64,000 bases of DNA from a bacterium (GCA_030429975.1 JAUIGB010000001.1:108190-172189); one strand, 5' to 3'. Positions 48,262-59,500 are shown, counted from the first letter of the stretch. Notes: generated by a model from the letters alone, not told the origin. Translations and numbers: made by a program.

Positions 48262-49158
48262 ATGGCTAGAAAAAACCACCACGAACAGCAGTCAACATTC
48301 TCAAAAAAAGAAAAGCTAATAACTGCACTTGCCGCGCCTTTCGCGGTAGTAGCCCTAGCTGCGTGTAATAGTGGCGACAGGGTAGAAATCCGCGTTGATC
48401 GTCCAGGTGTTTCACAAGACGCTAATCCTGATACAAGCAATGTATCACACGAAAGCCGTAGTGATCTGACCCTAGAAAACTCAACTCCCGAAGAGTTTTA
48501 TAACGATGCTAATTTTACGGACGAAGAGCGCGTACGCTGGGCGCACGACCAACTACAACAACCTCACCCAGAATTTCCTGACAAGTCCGTGGAGAGGGTC
48601 GCGTACGAGAGAATGCTCGCTGACCTGACAGCAGAGGGTCGTGAAGTATCATTAAATGTCGATTATTTACCGACACCGTCTAGATCAAATACCGCAGGCG
48701 AAGCAAACACCTTGACGCACGTCGTAACCGCCACTGCTTTATACTCTGATAATTCCGCCCTTGCAGAAAAACTATTAGCTGCCGGGTTTGATAACAATAG
48801 TAGTATCATAGGAAGAATACGCAATGGTGTAGTTGATTTTGTAAACCAAGGACCGGATGTAAAAAACAACATCGCTTTCGATATTGCATACATACCAGCA
48901 GATGGGTCAACCCGGCAATCAACTGGAGCGACTGTTGATATGGCTACAAAGCCTACTAGCAACCAGACCATAGGTGGTAGGGTTGTACCTGAAAATGGAG
49001 TTCTAACACGTGTCGCATACCAGAAAGACGACCAAGACCAAAGCTTAGTCAGTGAAGAGATACAGGCTTTTGTTGGCGGTCGCTGGATTTCAAAAGATGT
49101 GTACAGCGATAGTGATTCCAGGTGGATTCCACCTCGCGATCTAGTGAATCTACCCTAG
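48262..49158 (+). CDS. putative lipoprotein
   Basis: LITALAAPFAVVALAAC lipobox; 298 aa. Confidence 0.7.
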   Translation: MARKNHHEQQSTFSKKEKLITALAAPFAVVALAACNSGDRVEIRVDRPGVSQDANPDTSNVSHESRSDLTLENSTPEEFYNDANFTDEERVRWAHDQLQQPHPEFPDKSVERVAYERMLADLTAEGREVSLNVDYLPTPSRSNTAGEANTLTHVVTATALYSDNSALAEKLLAAGFDNNSSIIGRIRNGVVDFVNQGPDVKNNIAFDIAYIPADGSTRQSTGATVDMATKPTSNQTIGGRVVPENGVLTRVAYQKDDQDQSLVSEEIQAFVGGRWISKDVYSDSDSRWIPPRDLVNLP

Positions 49159-49241
49159 TAGTTTTTTTACACCGAATATACTATACTTAGTAGCATAACC
49201 AGTATGTAACTATTGGGAGTAAAAGCAGGTTTTAGTATAGT

Positions 49242-51419
49242 ATGCTTTTGGCACAAAGACGGTTTCTTTTCATGTTTCTTGTCCCGTTCGTGGTGGCTAC
49301 TTTAGTTATTGGCGGGCTGTTTTTAAATAGTAGTACCGCAAACGCATACCCCCCGCCCTGTAACCCTGGCGATAACGAGGTTCAACAACCCGATGGTAGT
49401 GTCGACTGTCAACCCGCATCACCCACACCCCAGACCGGTAACAATCCCCAGACCGGTGGAGAGAACCCCGACGACGAAGAAGTATCCTGCGCCGTCGATA
49501 AAATCGGTTGGATCGTCTGTCCTGTCATAGAGAAGGCCGCATGGATAGGCGACCAAGCATTTGGCTTTTTGGCTGGCCAGTTTTTAGAGATTGAACCAGA
49601 ACTAGTAGCAACTTTTGACACCAGCAGCAATGATACCGGAACATATGCTACGTGGCAATTGGCGCGAAACATCGCCAATGTCATGTTCGTTATCGCGCTG
49701 TTGGTCATCATTATGTCGCAAGTAACCGGACGGGGTATTGACAACTACGGTATCAAAAAGCTCGTACCGCGACTGATAATAGCCGCTATCGCCGTGAATA
49801 TATCATACTTTATTTGTCAGGCAATGGTGGATTTGTCTAATATCCTAGGTTACGAGACAAAGAACTTCCTAGTAAATGCGGCCGCTTCCGTGTCTGATAG
49901 AACAGCCATGCCAGCCGCCAGTGATACTGGCATACAGACTGGCACGGGCGCATTGGCCGTGATAGCCGACATAGTGCTAGCAACCGTGGCAATTGTTTGG
50001 CTGGTCATGCCCTTGTTAGTATCGGCCATCGGCATAATCCTAGCGACTGTTCTGATAATCATTATTATCCTATTAATGCGAAAGGCCTTCATAATACTGC
50101 TAGTCGTAGTATCGCCAATCGCATTTGTCCTATATCTACTGCCAAACACAGAACAATACTTCCGTAAATGGTTGTCGATGTTTTGGAAATTGTTGATGGT
50201 GTTCCCGGTCGTGGGGCTCCTATTTGGTGCAGGCCAGTTAGCTAGTGCGGTCATCCTGGTAGCCGGTACAAACGGAGGCGGGACTTCTGCCACTGTTAGT
50301 TATTACGAAGACGGTGGCGACAAGTGTGTCACCTTGCCTCTCAGCAATCCAAACGCCAGACCGCAAGGACAAGACCAAGCCTTAGCTCAGCAAGGCAGCT
50401 GTGGAGATAGGTCAACACCCGTAATGTTGGGCTTGGTAGCCGCTCTCATCGCAGTCGCACCGATGCTAGCGGTATGGAGCGTACTAAAAGCAGCCCTACA
50501 GGGTGCTGGTCAGATTGGTGGCAAGATATCCGGCGCCGTCGAAACATATTCTGGCAAAGCAGGAACCAAAGCCCAAGAGCGCATGAACAGAAGTGCGATT
50601 GGTCGTGGAATGGAGACTAGGAAGGCTATTAAGAAGAACTATCAGGATCAGCAGTTCGCCGACAAGATGAGCAGGAAGGGTAGATTTGGTGGCACCTATA
50701 CACGCATAGCGTCACGCGGACTTCAGGGGAATGTTGGTCGAGTAGCAGGTGGGTCATGGGGTGCGCAGGACAGAAAACTGTCTGCTAACTTTGCTGGATC
50801 TGCAGAAAAGCTCCGCGATCAAGAAAAGGAAGAGCGAAAGGCATCCTTAAACCAGTTATTAAGAGACCGCCCTGGGGACCTACCAGAAAACGTATTGGCT
50901 CCAGAATTACGAAAAGCCCTAGCGTCTGGAGATGAAGTTGGCGCCTTAGCCGCACAAGAAATGCTCACAAGCGTAGCCGGTAAAGAAGGCGTGCATGAGA
51001 TGCGTAAAATGTTCAACGACATTGATAGCAAGAAGTTGAAGGTAGACGAGAAATCATTTTCTCATCTCATGCAACATATACTATCGCAAAGCAGTATCAA
51101 GAGCTCTGATGCCGACGTTTATAAATATGCTCAGGGCGGAAGCACAATGGCCGCTATTAGAAGTAATTCAGGAACATGGGATGGACTTACTGATGAGCAA
51201 GCGGCCAGCCAGACAAAGTTCGCTACGGGCGGAGATGGAGTAACGATGGGTGTTGCATCCGGATTTGTTGGTGCCATGACTAAGAAATCTAGCATCATCG
51301 GACCCGACGGTAAGGCTATCGAGGTCAATCGTGCAAACGTTGTATTGAACAACGCTACGGCGCAAAAGGCGCTAAAGGACAAGACTCGAGAAATTGTAGA
51401 GAAATCTGTAAGCAAGTAG
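49242..51419 (+). CDS. VirB6/TrbL-like polytopic membrane protein (module B)
   Basis: GIKKLVPRLIIAAIAVNISYFICQAMVDLSNILG; start may be 49272, since TATAGT abuts 49242. Confidence 0.77.
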   Translation: MLLAQRRFLFMFLVPFVVATLVIGGLFLNSSTANAYPPPCNPGDNEVQQPDGSVDCQPASPTPQTGNNPQTGGENPDDEEVSCAVDKIGWIVCPVIEKAAWIGDQAFGFLAGQFLEIEPELVATFDTSSNDTGTYATWQLARNIANVMFVIALLVIIMSQVTGRGIDNYGIKKLVPRLIIAAIAVNISYFICQAMVDLSNILGYETKNFLVNAAASVSDRTAMPAASDTGIQTGTGALAVIADIVLATVAIVWLVMPLLVSAIGIILATVLIIIIILLMRKAFIILLVVVSPIAFVLYLLPNTEQYFRKWLSMFWKLLMVFPVVGLLFGAGQLASAVILVAGTNGGGTSATVSYYEDGGDKCVTLPLSNPNARPQGQDQALAQQGSCGDRSTPVMLGLVAALIAVAPMLAVWSVLKAALQGAGQIGGKISGAVETYSGKAGTKAQERMNRSAIGRGMETRKAIKKNYQDQQFADKMSRKGRFGGTYTRIASRGLQGNVGRVAGGSWGAQDRKLSANFAGSAEKLRDQEKEERKASLNQLLRDRPGDLPENVLAPELRKALASGDEVGALAAQEMLTSVAGKEGVHEMRKMFNDIDSKKLKVDEKSFSHLMQHILSQSSIKSSDADVYKYAQGGSTMAAIRSNSGTWDGLTDEQAASQTKFATGGDGVTMGVASGFVGAMTKKSSIIGPDGKAIEVNRANVVLNNATAQKALKDKTREIVEKSVSK

Positions 51420-51431
51420 CGGGTATGAATT

Positions 51432-51956
51432 ATGCGCAATCTAATATATAGAATCGGATACCTGTGCCTGACTCTGTTGATTCTGCAGGCGATATCACTA
51501 CCTATAATCGCACTGTTACAGTTCACTGTATTTAATCATATGGAACCCGCCTATGGGGGTGTTGATGAAACGAAGCAAATCGTGCACACCTATGGCGCCC
51601 CTATAATCACCGTACAGCCCGACACTGGTAACTGGGTCGTGGTTTCGACTCTATGGATAGCTTTGTCTTTTGTTATCGCTCTGATTGTCCTATATACCAG
51701 CAATGTGATGTCAGTACTCCTAAAAAAAGCCCTACGTCATTGGCGAGGTAGGGTAACTGTAGGGAATTTGTTCACAACAAAGTTTGTATTACCTGGCACC
51801 ACCTATGTTTTCGTATCGTTGTTCGCGCTATTACTACCAGCCGTTTACTTGTTGTTACCAGTAAATGCCTTGGTCGCATTGCTGGCACTCGTTTGTTTTT
51901 GGATTCAATACAACCAAGCTCACAAAAATAAAACCCCCGTCTCGAAGATTCTATAA
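51432..51956 (+). CDS. hypothetical multi-TM protein
   Basis: 174-aa ORF with ~4 hydrophobic segments. Confidence 0.65.
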   Translation: MRNLIYRIGYLCLTLLILQAISLPIIALLQFTVFNHMEPAYGGVDETKQIVHTYGAPIITVQPDTGNWVVVSTLWIALSFVIALIVLYTSNVMSVLLKKALRHWRGRVTVGNLFTTKFVLPGTTYVFVSLFALLLPAVYLLLPVNALVALLALVCFWIQYNQAHKNKTPVSKIL

Positions 51957-51993
51957 CCATTCACGGCCACACACCCACAATCACATTATTTTA

Positions 51994-52037
51994 AATAGTT
52001 TAATTATCCGTCCGGCCGGACAAAAAATTAAACTATT
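51994..52037. repeat. 44-nt interrupted palindrome at the 3' end of the PaaX/Cas2-like gene
   Basis: AATAGTTTAATT-atcc-GTCCGGCCGGAC-aaaa-AATTAAACTATT, all arms perfectly complementary and co-centred. Confidence 0.85.
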
Positions 52038-52521
52038 CGATTGGTGCTGATTCAAACATTTTTATCCAGTCTTTGGCGCCTAAATCGTTTATTATTTCCT
52101 GTAGTTCTTTTGTGTACTCTTTGTCGGTCATCCATACGCTCTGTTGAATCTGATCAAATTGCAAGTCACGCAATACCGAACGAAACTGACGCCTTATGTG
52201 CGAATACTCCTCTGGTATGTCAAAGATAACCATCAGCCGCACATTGCCTAGGAGTTTACTTGCGGTATAGGGTAAGATCGTACGTTTTGCCCTGTTAGAC
52301 AGGCTTACTCTGCCTTCGTCTACCGTAATGAGCTTGTTTTTCTTTGCCCTATAATACGCCTGTTTATATGAATCGCCGGAATACATACCAATTCTATCCA
52401 GTTCGTTAAAAAACCTATTAGGGGAGTAGGTAAGCATGAGGTTTTGACGAGTATACGGAACTAGCGCGAGCAGCAACTCGGTCGTTACGCTTTTTTGTCT
52501 TTTTTCTTTTACTTTTTTCAT
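52033..52521 (-). CDS. PaaX-like regulator with C-terminal Cas2-like fold
   Basis: N-terminal HTH-like region; LGNVRLMVIFDIPEEYSHIRRQFRSVLRDLQFDQIQQSVWMTDKEYTKELQEIINDL. Confidence 0.75.
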   Translation of the reverse strand: MKKVKEKRQKSVTTELLLALVPYTRQNLMLTYSPNRFFNELDRIGMYSGDSYKQAYYRAKKNKLITVDEGRVSLSNRAKRTILPYTASKLLGNVRLMVIFDIPEEYSHIRRQFRSVLRDLQFDQIQQSVWMTDKEYTKELQEIINDLGAKDWIKMFESAPIE

Positions 52522-52541
52522 ATTTATATAGTATCATTTTA

Positions 52542-52555
52542 TGTCCGGCCGGACA
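52542..52555. promoter_or_regulatory. 14-bp palindrome in the promoter of the PaaX/Cas2-like gene, putative operator
   Basis: TGTCCGGCCGGACA, 21 nt upstream of the start codon; core repeated at 52010-52021. Confidence 0.65.
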
Positions 52556-52734
52556 GAAAATTAAGATATTTTTTTTACGCTATATTGGATGGGGATTTTG
52601 TGGGCAAAAAGTAAAGGTAAAAAGTTTGTTTTGATTTGTATTCGAAAACATTTTGGAATATATTTATAAACTAGCCAAAAAGTCGTTCTCAAACCTCGCA
52701 AAAGCATAAGTAGTACGGTATAATCGTAACAGAT

Positions 52735-53742
52735 ATGGCGGTATACAAAGTACCTCAAGACGTCGAGGCGGACGACAAGCTAATCGGTCCGTTTAGTTTT
52801 CGTCAATTTATTTACCTTATTATCGTCGCTATTTCCTTGGCGGGCGCATGGGGTCTGGGTCAACTTTTCCCCGTTTTGGCAATCCTGCCTCTGCCGGTAA
52901 TTCTATTTTTTGGTACTCTAGCGCTACCACTGCGCAAAGATCAGCCCATGGAGGCTTATCTGTCCGCAGTGGTTTCTTTTTACTTCCTAAAATCCCATAA
53001 AAGGCTTTGGTTGCCAGATGGAATTGATTCATTCGTGACTATCATTCCGCCAAAAAACTCAGAGAGAATTTTGACGAAACAATTCGACGACGCCGAAGCA
53101 AACAAGCGTTTAGACTATTTGACCAGCCTGGTCGATTCACATGGCTGGGCTATTAGAGGTGTTCAGGCTGCCGACACATCCGTAAGCAATGACCTGTATT
53201 ATGAGTCGCAACAAGCAGCCGACGTGATGGATAATTCTAGCCCATCGGCCCAGGCTATGACCGAGAGGTTACAAAACGCCGCCACTTCTAGGCGCGAAAG
53301 TGCCGTGAGCAACATGAAAACCTCGACTAAAACACCCCCTGCCCAGGCTTCTGACCAGGCGCAAAAAACAACTACAAACACCGACGATACCGCAACTAGC
53401 GACCCCGGTTCGGTCGTTCCATCTGATGATGAGTTGAGAAAGAAAGAGGAGGCCGCGGTAAAGAAACATGCCGAGAAGCAAGGTAGGGACGTAGCCGCCT
53501 ACGCCGCCGCGCTAGCCGAAGAGGCTGCCGAAAACCGTGGAAAACCTGTGCAAAAACCGAGTACAAACACTAGCGCTTCTACCCCTGATACTGATACAAT
53601 GGAACTGACGAATAAGCAGGCGAAGGACTTGTCTAGTCAAGAGGGCGTGACAATAGCGACCATTGCGCATCAGGCAAAGCGCGTTGCTACGGACAACAAG
53701 TCACTAAAAGAAGGCGAGGAAGTGACGATATCACTTCATTAA
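52735..53742 (+). CDS. PrgI family protein (VirB3-like) with extended cytoplasmic C-terminus
   Basis: YKVPQDVEADDKLIGPFSFRQFIYLIIVAISLAGAWGL...LPLRKDQPMEAYLSAVVSF. Confidence 0.85.
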   Translation: MAVYKVPQDVEADDKLIGPFSFRQFIYLIIVAISLAGAWGLGQLFPVLAILPLPVILFFGTLALPLRKDQPMEAYLSAVVSFYFLKSHKRLWLPDGIDSFVTIIPPKNSERILTKQFDDAEANKRLDYLTSLVDSHGWAIRGVQAADTSVSNDLYYESQQAADVMDNSSPSAQAMTERLQNAATSRRESAVSNMKTSTKTPPAQASDQAQKTTTNTDDTATSDPGSVVPSDDELRKKEEAAVKKHAEKQGRDVAAYAAALAEEAAENRGKPVQKPSTNTSASTPDTDTMELTNKQAKDLSSQEGVTIATIAHQAKRVATDNKSLKEGEEVTISLH

Positions 53743-53762
53743 GGCAAAGGGGATTATAGGGC

Positions 53763-54671
53763 ATGCCTCCAGAACAACAACCACAGGAAGTCGCAAGCGC
53801 ACCACCAGATGGTGCCCCTGCTAATGCTCCTGCGGGCCAGCCCCAACAACCCACGCCACAACAGGGGCAACCGGCAGCTCCTGCGCCACCAGCCGCCGAC
53901 CCACGCGAGGCACACACGCCAGCACCGCCAACGAACCCAAATACTACGCAAAATTCACTACTGTTTTCCGAACTGCGTGATGACATGGTAATCATGAATG
54001 ACGGCAGTTTTCGGGCCGTAGTAGCCTGTAAGTCAATCAACTTTGATCTAATGAGTAGTAAGGAACGCGAAGGTATCGAGTATAGCTACCAGAACTTTTT
54101 GAATTCATTGTACTTCCCCGTGCAAATTCTTATTCGCTCGCAAAGAGTTGATATAGGGCCATATCTAGAACGCCTGACTGATATCCGCAAGGACCAAGAA
54201 AATATGCTTTTGAACATCCTAACCGATGACTATATTGACTTTATCGACACCCTATCCCAAGAAGCCAATATCATGGACAAGACGTTTTACGTAGTCGTTC
54301 CATACTGGCCAATGGGCGATATAGATTCGCTAAAAAGGGGTAGCAAGAGCTTGTTTGGAACTATTTTTGGCGGTACCCCGAAACAACGAGCAATAGTGGT
54401 CAGCGCGGAACAATACGAAAAAGCCAAGGACGAGATAAAAAATCACGTCGATGCTGTAATGAGCGGGCTATACCAACTAGGGGTAAAGTGTGTTCAGCTA
54501 AAGACCAAGGAGCTAGGTGAGTTGTATTACAATTTCTACAATCCAGATACTGCCGTACGTGAACCACTAGGAGATTTTGGAAGCGTAACGGCGATGTATG
54601 TGAAGAAAGGTGAGGGCGATGCGCCTAAATATCACCTAATGCGCGAGGAGGATGCCAACAATGGCCAGTAA
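53763..54671 (+). CDS. VirB4/TraC N-terminal-domain-like protein with Pro/Gln/Ala-rich N-terminus
   Basis: MNDGSFRAVVACKSINFDLMSSKEREGIEYSYQNFLNSLYFPVQILIRSQRVD. Confidence 0.8.
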   Translation: MPPEQQPQEVASAPPDGAPANAPAGQPQQPTPQQGQPAAPAPPAADPREAHTPAPPTNPNTTQNSLLFSELRDDMVIMNDGSFRAVVACKSINFDLMSSKEREGIEYSYQNFLNSLYFPVQILIRSQRVDIGPYLERLTDIRKDQENMLLNILTDDYIDFIDTLSQEANIMDKTFYVVVPYWPMGDIDSLKRGSKSLFGTIFGGTPKQRAIVVSAEQYEKAKDEIKNHVDAVMSGLYQLGVKCVQLKTKELGELYYNFYNPDTAVREPLGDFGSVTAMYVKKGEGDAPKYHLMREEDANNGQ

Positions 54672-56577
54672 AAACAACAAGCTTGACGTTGCCGCGCAAC
54701 AGCGGGCTCGCGAACAAGCCGAGGTAGAGCAGGCTTTTCAAAAAGGCATCACTACTCTACGTGATTTGATAGCTCCGTCTAGTATAGAGATTCACGCGGC
54801 ATACTTCCGACTAGGTACGAAATACGGCAAAACTCTGTACGTTTATGCCTACCCTCGTCAGATTTACACCGGCTGGCTCTCTAGTATCATCAACATCGAC
54901 GAAGTACTCGATGTTAGTATGTTCTTTTATCCCGTCGAGTCCGAAGTGGTCCTAAAGAACCTGCGAAAAAAAGTCACGCAAATGCAGGCGACTATCGCTA
55001 TTAACGAAGAAAAAGGACGCACACGCGACCCTGGCCTAGAGGCCGCGCTAAACGACGCCGAAGAACTTCGTGACGAAATTCAGGTCGGTTCAGAAAGGTT
55101 TTTCCGATACGGCCTGTACATCACCATGTATGCAGATAGCCTGGATGAGCTTAGTTTTATCCAGCACAAGATAGAGACTATATTTGGTCAGCAATTAGTA
55201 TTCAGCAAAGTGGCATCCAGCCAGCAAGAGCAAGGCCTGAATAGCACGTCACCACAAATGACGGATCAACTGCAAATTCGCCGAAACATGAATACGGGTG
55301 CAATTTCTACTAGCTTTCCTTTTACTAGCGCCGACTTGTCGCAAGAAAAAGGAATCCTATACGGAATCAACATGCACAACAATGGCCTAATAATCTTCGA
55401 TAGGTTTACGCTAGAGAACGCAAACATGGTCGTGTTCGCGAAGTCTGGTTCAGGCAAGTCATTCACGGTCAAACTAGAAGCTATTCGCTCTATGATGATG
55501 GGTACCGACGTCCTGATTGTCGACCCCGAAAACGAATATCAAAAACTTTCTGACGCCGTGGGTGGTAGTTACTTACGATTGTCATTGAATTCCGACGTTC
55601 GTGTAAATCCTTTTGATTTGCCTCATGTGGTTGACTCGTCAGAGGCAGACGACGCTTTGCGTGCAAACCTAGTGACTCTTCATGGCCTACTACGGTTAAT
55701 GCTTGGTGGTGCTACGTTGCAAGCCAGTGGTCAAACCAACGTTACCGCCATGACGCCAGCCGAAGAGGCAGACCTAGACCAAGCGTTGATAGACACCTAT
55801 GCCCGCGCCGGTATCACGAGTGACCCGTTGACGCACACTTCGCCTCCTCCCACTATGGTCGACCTATATGACACCCTGGTGCATATGGAGGGTAATGGAC
55901 CTGCGCTTGCCCAGCGCCTAAGAAAATATACCAGCGGTACTTTTGCCGGAATATTCTCGCAACAATCAAATATTGATATAGACAACCAGATGGTTATCTT
56001 TAACATTCGAGACCTAGAGGATGAACTCCGACCGGTAGCCATGTACATCGTCCTATCCCATATTTGGAACGTTGTCAGAAGCCACCTAAAAAAGCGAATG
56101 TTGATCGTAGACGAGGCATGGCAGTTGATGAAGTACGAGGATAGCGCCAACTTCCTATTCAGCCTAGCGAAACGTGCCCGTAAATATTACCTTGGTGTCA
56201 CGACAATCAGTCAAGACGTCGAAGATTTTATGGCTAGTAAAATGGGTCGCGCCATCGTAGCTAACAGTTCTATGCAATTGCTATTAAAACAGTCTCCGAG
56301 CGCCGTTGACGTCTTGGCCGACGTGTTCAAGTTGACAGACGAAGAGCGTAAGCGTTTGTCTAATTTCCCTGTTGGGCAAGGATTGTTCTTTGCGGGCGCC
56401 AATCACGTACATATACAGGTCGTTGCGTCCCGAACCGAGCATCAATTGGTAACAACAAGCCCCGTCCAAATGCTACAACAACAAGAGGAGGCCAGAATGC
56501 AGGCCGAGGCTCAAAAACGCGCCGAGCAAGATCAACAAAAAGCGGCTGGTGGGGCTGGACAACAGGCTGGAGGTTAG
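54661..56577 (+). CDS. VirB4 family T4SS ATPase
   Basis: VVFAKSGSGKSFTVKLEA Walker A; DVLIVDPENEYQKL; RMLIVDEAWQLM Walker B; overlaps preceding ORF. Confidence 0.93.
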   Translation: MASKNNKLDVAAQQRAREQAEVEQAFQKGITTLRDLIAPSSIEIHAAYFRLGTKYGKTLYVYAYPRQIYTGWLSSIINIDEVLDVSMFFYPVESEVVLKNLRKKVTQMQATIAINEEKGRTRDPGLEAALNDAEELRDEIQVGSERFFRYGLYITMYADSLDELSFIQHKIETIFGQQLVFSKVASSQQEQGLNSTSPQMTDQLQIRRNMNTGAISTSFPFTSADLSQEKGILYGINMHNNGLIIFDRFTLENANMVVFAKSGSGKSFTVKLEAIRSMMMGTDVLIVDPENEYQKLSDAVGGSYLRLSLNSDVRVNPFDLPHVVDSSEADDALRANLVTLHGLLRLMLGGATLQASGQTNVTAMTPAEEADLDQALIDTYARAGITSDPLTHTSPPPTMVDLYDTLVHMEGNGPALAQRLRKYTSGTFAGIFSQQSNIDIDNQMVIFNIRDLEDELRPVAMYIVLSHIWNVVRSHLKKRMLIVDEAWQLMKYEDSANFLFSLAKRARKYYLGVTTISQDVEDFMASKMGRAIVANSSMQLLLKQSPSAVDVLADVFKLTDEERKRLSNFPVGQGLFFAGANHVHIQVVASRTEHQLVTTSPVQMLQQQEEARMQAEAQKRAEQDQQKAAGGAGQQAGG

Positions 56578-56583
56578 TAGCCC

Positions 56584-59500
56584 ATGGCCTTGCCAAACAG
56601 ACAAAAACCATCAGTATCTGACGACGATGTAACTCGAGAGATCGCGGATAGAGAAAGTTCGCCAGAATTCGATGATATTCGAGGCGACTTCGACCAGTTG
56701 TCGGATAATGACGAGATCGACGAAGGAGATAGCGAGCCTATCAACTGGGAAGATGATAGTGATGCTAATCCCGTGGAAGACTTTTATAAAAGGAAAGAAA
56801 AAGAACGTAAAAAACGTGGCGCCAAAGTTAACGGCGAATCGAGCGTAAAGGACGAGGAAGAAAATCCGGACGACGTGCCTACGGGTGTTAGCCCAAAAAA
56901 ACTCAATCGATTCAACCGCCTGCGAAACGCATTTATGCGAGGTGGCCCGACGGCAGGAATAATAGGCGGATTAGTTGGCACCTTTGGTCTGGGCTCTATC
57001 GTTTTAGGCCCCGCTAGCTTGCTAGTCAATTTGTCGGATTTACTAGCGAATCATTCCGATCACGGCAATCGTGTCTTTGTAAAAACTGGCCGATCGTACA
57101 TTGCGGCTGTACTGACAGGACAGACCAGAAACTGCGCTGAATCCAAAATAAAATGTAAGTTCGCGACGATTAGCGAATCACGCCTACAACAGTGGCGCGA
57201 GCGCGGAATTACCGTCGATATCGGTGATGGACAAAAGAACACGCTTGGTAGATATAAAGTCCGCGGCCTGGAATATAAAGGCACGAAGGTGACAAATATC
57301 GTCGATTACAAAGGCTTGCGATATACTCATCCGCAATTCAATAGTCTACTCAAGCGCTTTCCGGTAAAGGCAGGTTACATAAACGCCAAGAGCTCATTCA
57401 ACAAAACCCTCACCAAGTTCGGTTTGAACGTATCGGATAGATTTAGGTCCAGCAAGAGTCCAGACAAAGAAACCCGAGAAGCAGAGAATAGAGAAAGGAT
57501 GAACTCTCAAACGGGAGCAAGCGTAGACGCAGATGGTAATACAGACCCCGACAGGGTCAGGAGTACTGTTGATGGAGAGACCGAAAAAGTAAGCTCTGAT
57601 GCAAAAAGCAAACTATCCGGTATTAGAACGGCGGCGGCGGCCACGAGCGGGGTTGCCATACCAGCTATGTTTGCATGTCTTGGTTACGACATTATTCGCG
57701 CAACTCAGGCGGCAATAACACTTTATTGGCACACAGAACTATTAAAATTCGCAACGCCTTTTCTAAAACCGGGCGCGGAACTAAAGGAGGCCGGGGATGG
57801 CGGAAATATAGACTGGGAAACAGTTGAATATTTCGGCGATAGGCTCACTAGACCGGTAACTCAAAAAGAAGCCGACGCGGATCCGAATGATAATATAACC
57901 GACGATATGGTTGGTAAAACCGCTATGGATTCCAAGGGTATAAACGCCGCCCTAAATGGCGATCCTGTACAGAATCCAGACTATACAGCCTGGGCACCTA
58001 GCGTTACTGGAATTGGACTGGTTAGAGAGGCCCAAAAACAATTCGGATCAGACAATATTAGAACCGCATGTAATGCAGCAAAGATAGCCGCCTACACAGG
58101 AGCAATACAGTGCGCCTTTGGCCCTCTTGCCTTGATCAAGTGTGCCGGAGCGGTAGTAGCACAACAGGCTTTCGTACAGATATGGGGCGATGACGTGATA
58201 AAAGTCATCACTGAAAAATTGTCAGAACCCGCCATAGAAGCTATAACAAAAGCGAACCTTACAGATAATCTACATGGTCCGGCTCTCGGCGATGCGCTTG
58301 TTTCGGCCAGTGGAGTGATCGGCGGAAATATGGATAGGTCATCTGGATTCGCAGCGGCTGGTGACGATGCGCAGGCATATCAAGCATATTTAGATATGCT
58401 AAATGACAAAGATTACCAAGATGAACTAATCGCAGATGCTAAGTACGAAGCATCAAAGAATCAACTGAATCCGAATAACCCGTATTCATTCGCGGGGCAG
58501 TTTGCGTCGGGTATATCAACGATGGCCTGGAACGGCACGGGATTCTCGGTGATTTCTAATATGCTAGGTAGCGTGGCATCTATTCCAAAGATAGGAGTCG
58601 CACACGCTGCAAAGGATGGACTATTCATGCCGATACAGATATATGAATCGCAAGCAACCTTTCAGGCTGCCCTAGACAAATGCAACGACCCAGGGCTAGG
58701 GGAGCTAGGCATACCTTGTGCGAACGAATCCGGCAGGGCTATTCCCTATATGTTACCGGTCGTCGAAGAGTGTATGGAAAGCGAAGCCAACGGATCACAA
58801 AGAGTGTGCATAGACGAAGCGATAGACTATCTATACGCACAAAAATACGAAGACGACGACAAGGAAGAGCCTCAACCATTTATCGATCGCGATACCGGAA
58901 AACCTACCGGTATGAATAAATATAGCGCCGAGGAAAAGGAATATAAAAACCCCTTCCTGATGTTCATGCGACATTGCGGAAATGACCGCGAATACCCATT
59001 GGGATATACGGACACGAGCGTCGAGGAAGATAACGAAGACTGGTATATTGGCGCTGAATGTGCAGCCGGAAAAGGATCAAAAATTAACGATGAACAACTA
59101 GCCTGGATGTCATATTACTATCATATGTGCATAGCACTATATGCCAGCGAAGAAAACATTGAATACTGTTGGGAAGACGCACCAACACAAACCGCGACCA
59201 CGACAACGTGTGGAATAGCCGACACTTCCACTCTGGGTGATTTTGCCACTGGTAATAGCACCAGGGGCGAGCCTAGAATGATACTTGTCCATACAACCGA
59301 GGGCGACAGTCTACAAGGTATGGCCGATGCTCTACTGGCTGGAGGAAATTCATATCACGTAGCTATCGAAGAAAGCGGGATGGCACACCGTCTAGTGCCC
59401 GATAATCAGATAGCTAATGGTGCCCGAGGTGCCAATACAGACAGCCTCAATATCGCGTTGGTTGGTTTTGCAGACAAAGGTGCACGACTAGACGCGAGCT

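Noticed and set aside
52033-52521. Cas2-like domain suggesting a CRISPR-Cas locus
   Set aside because: No repeat-spacer array and no cas1 or other cas genes in the window; the N-terminal HTH-like region fits a PaaX-type regulator better
53763-56577. Assembly frameshift breaking VirB4
   Set aside because: Both parts have plausible starts and complete domains with a short overlap; cannot be fully excluded without reads
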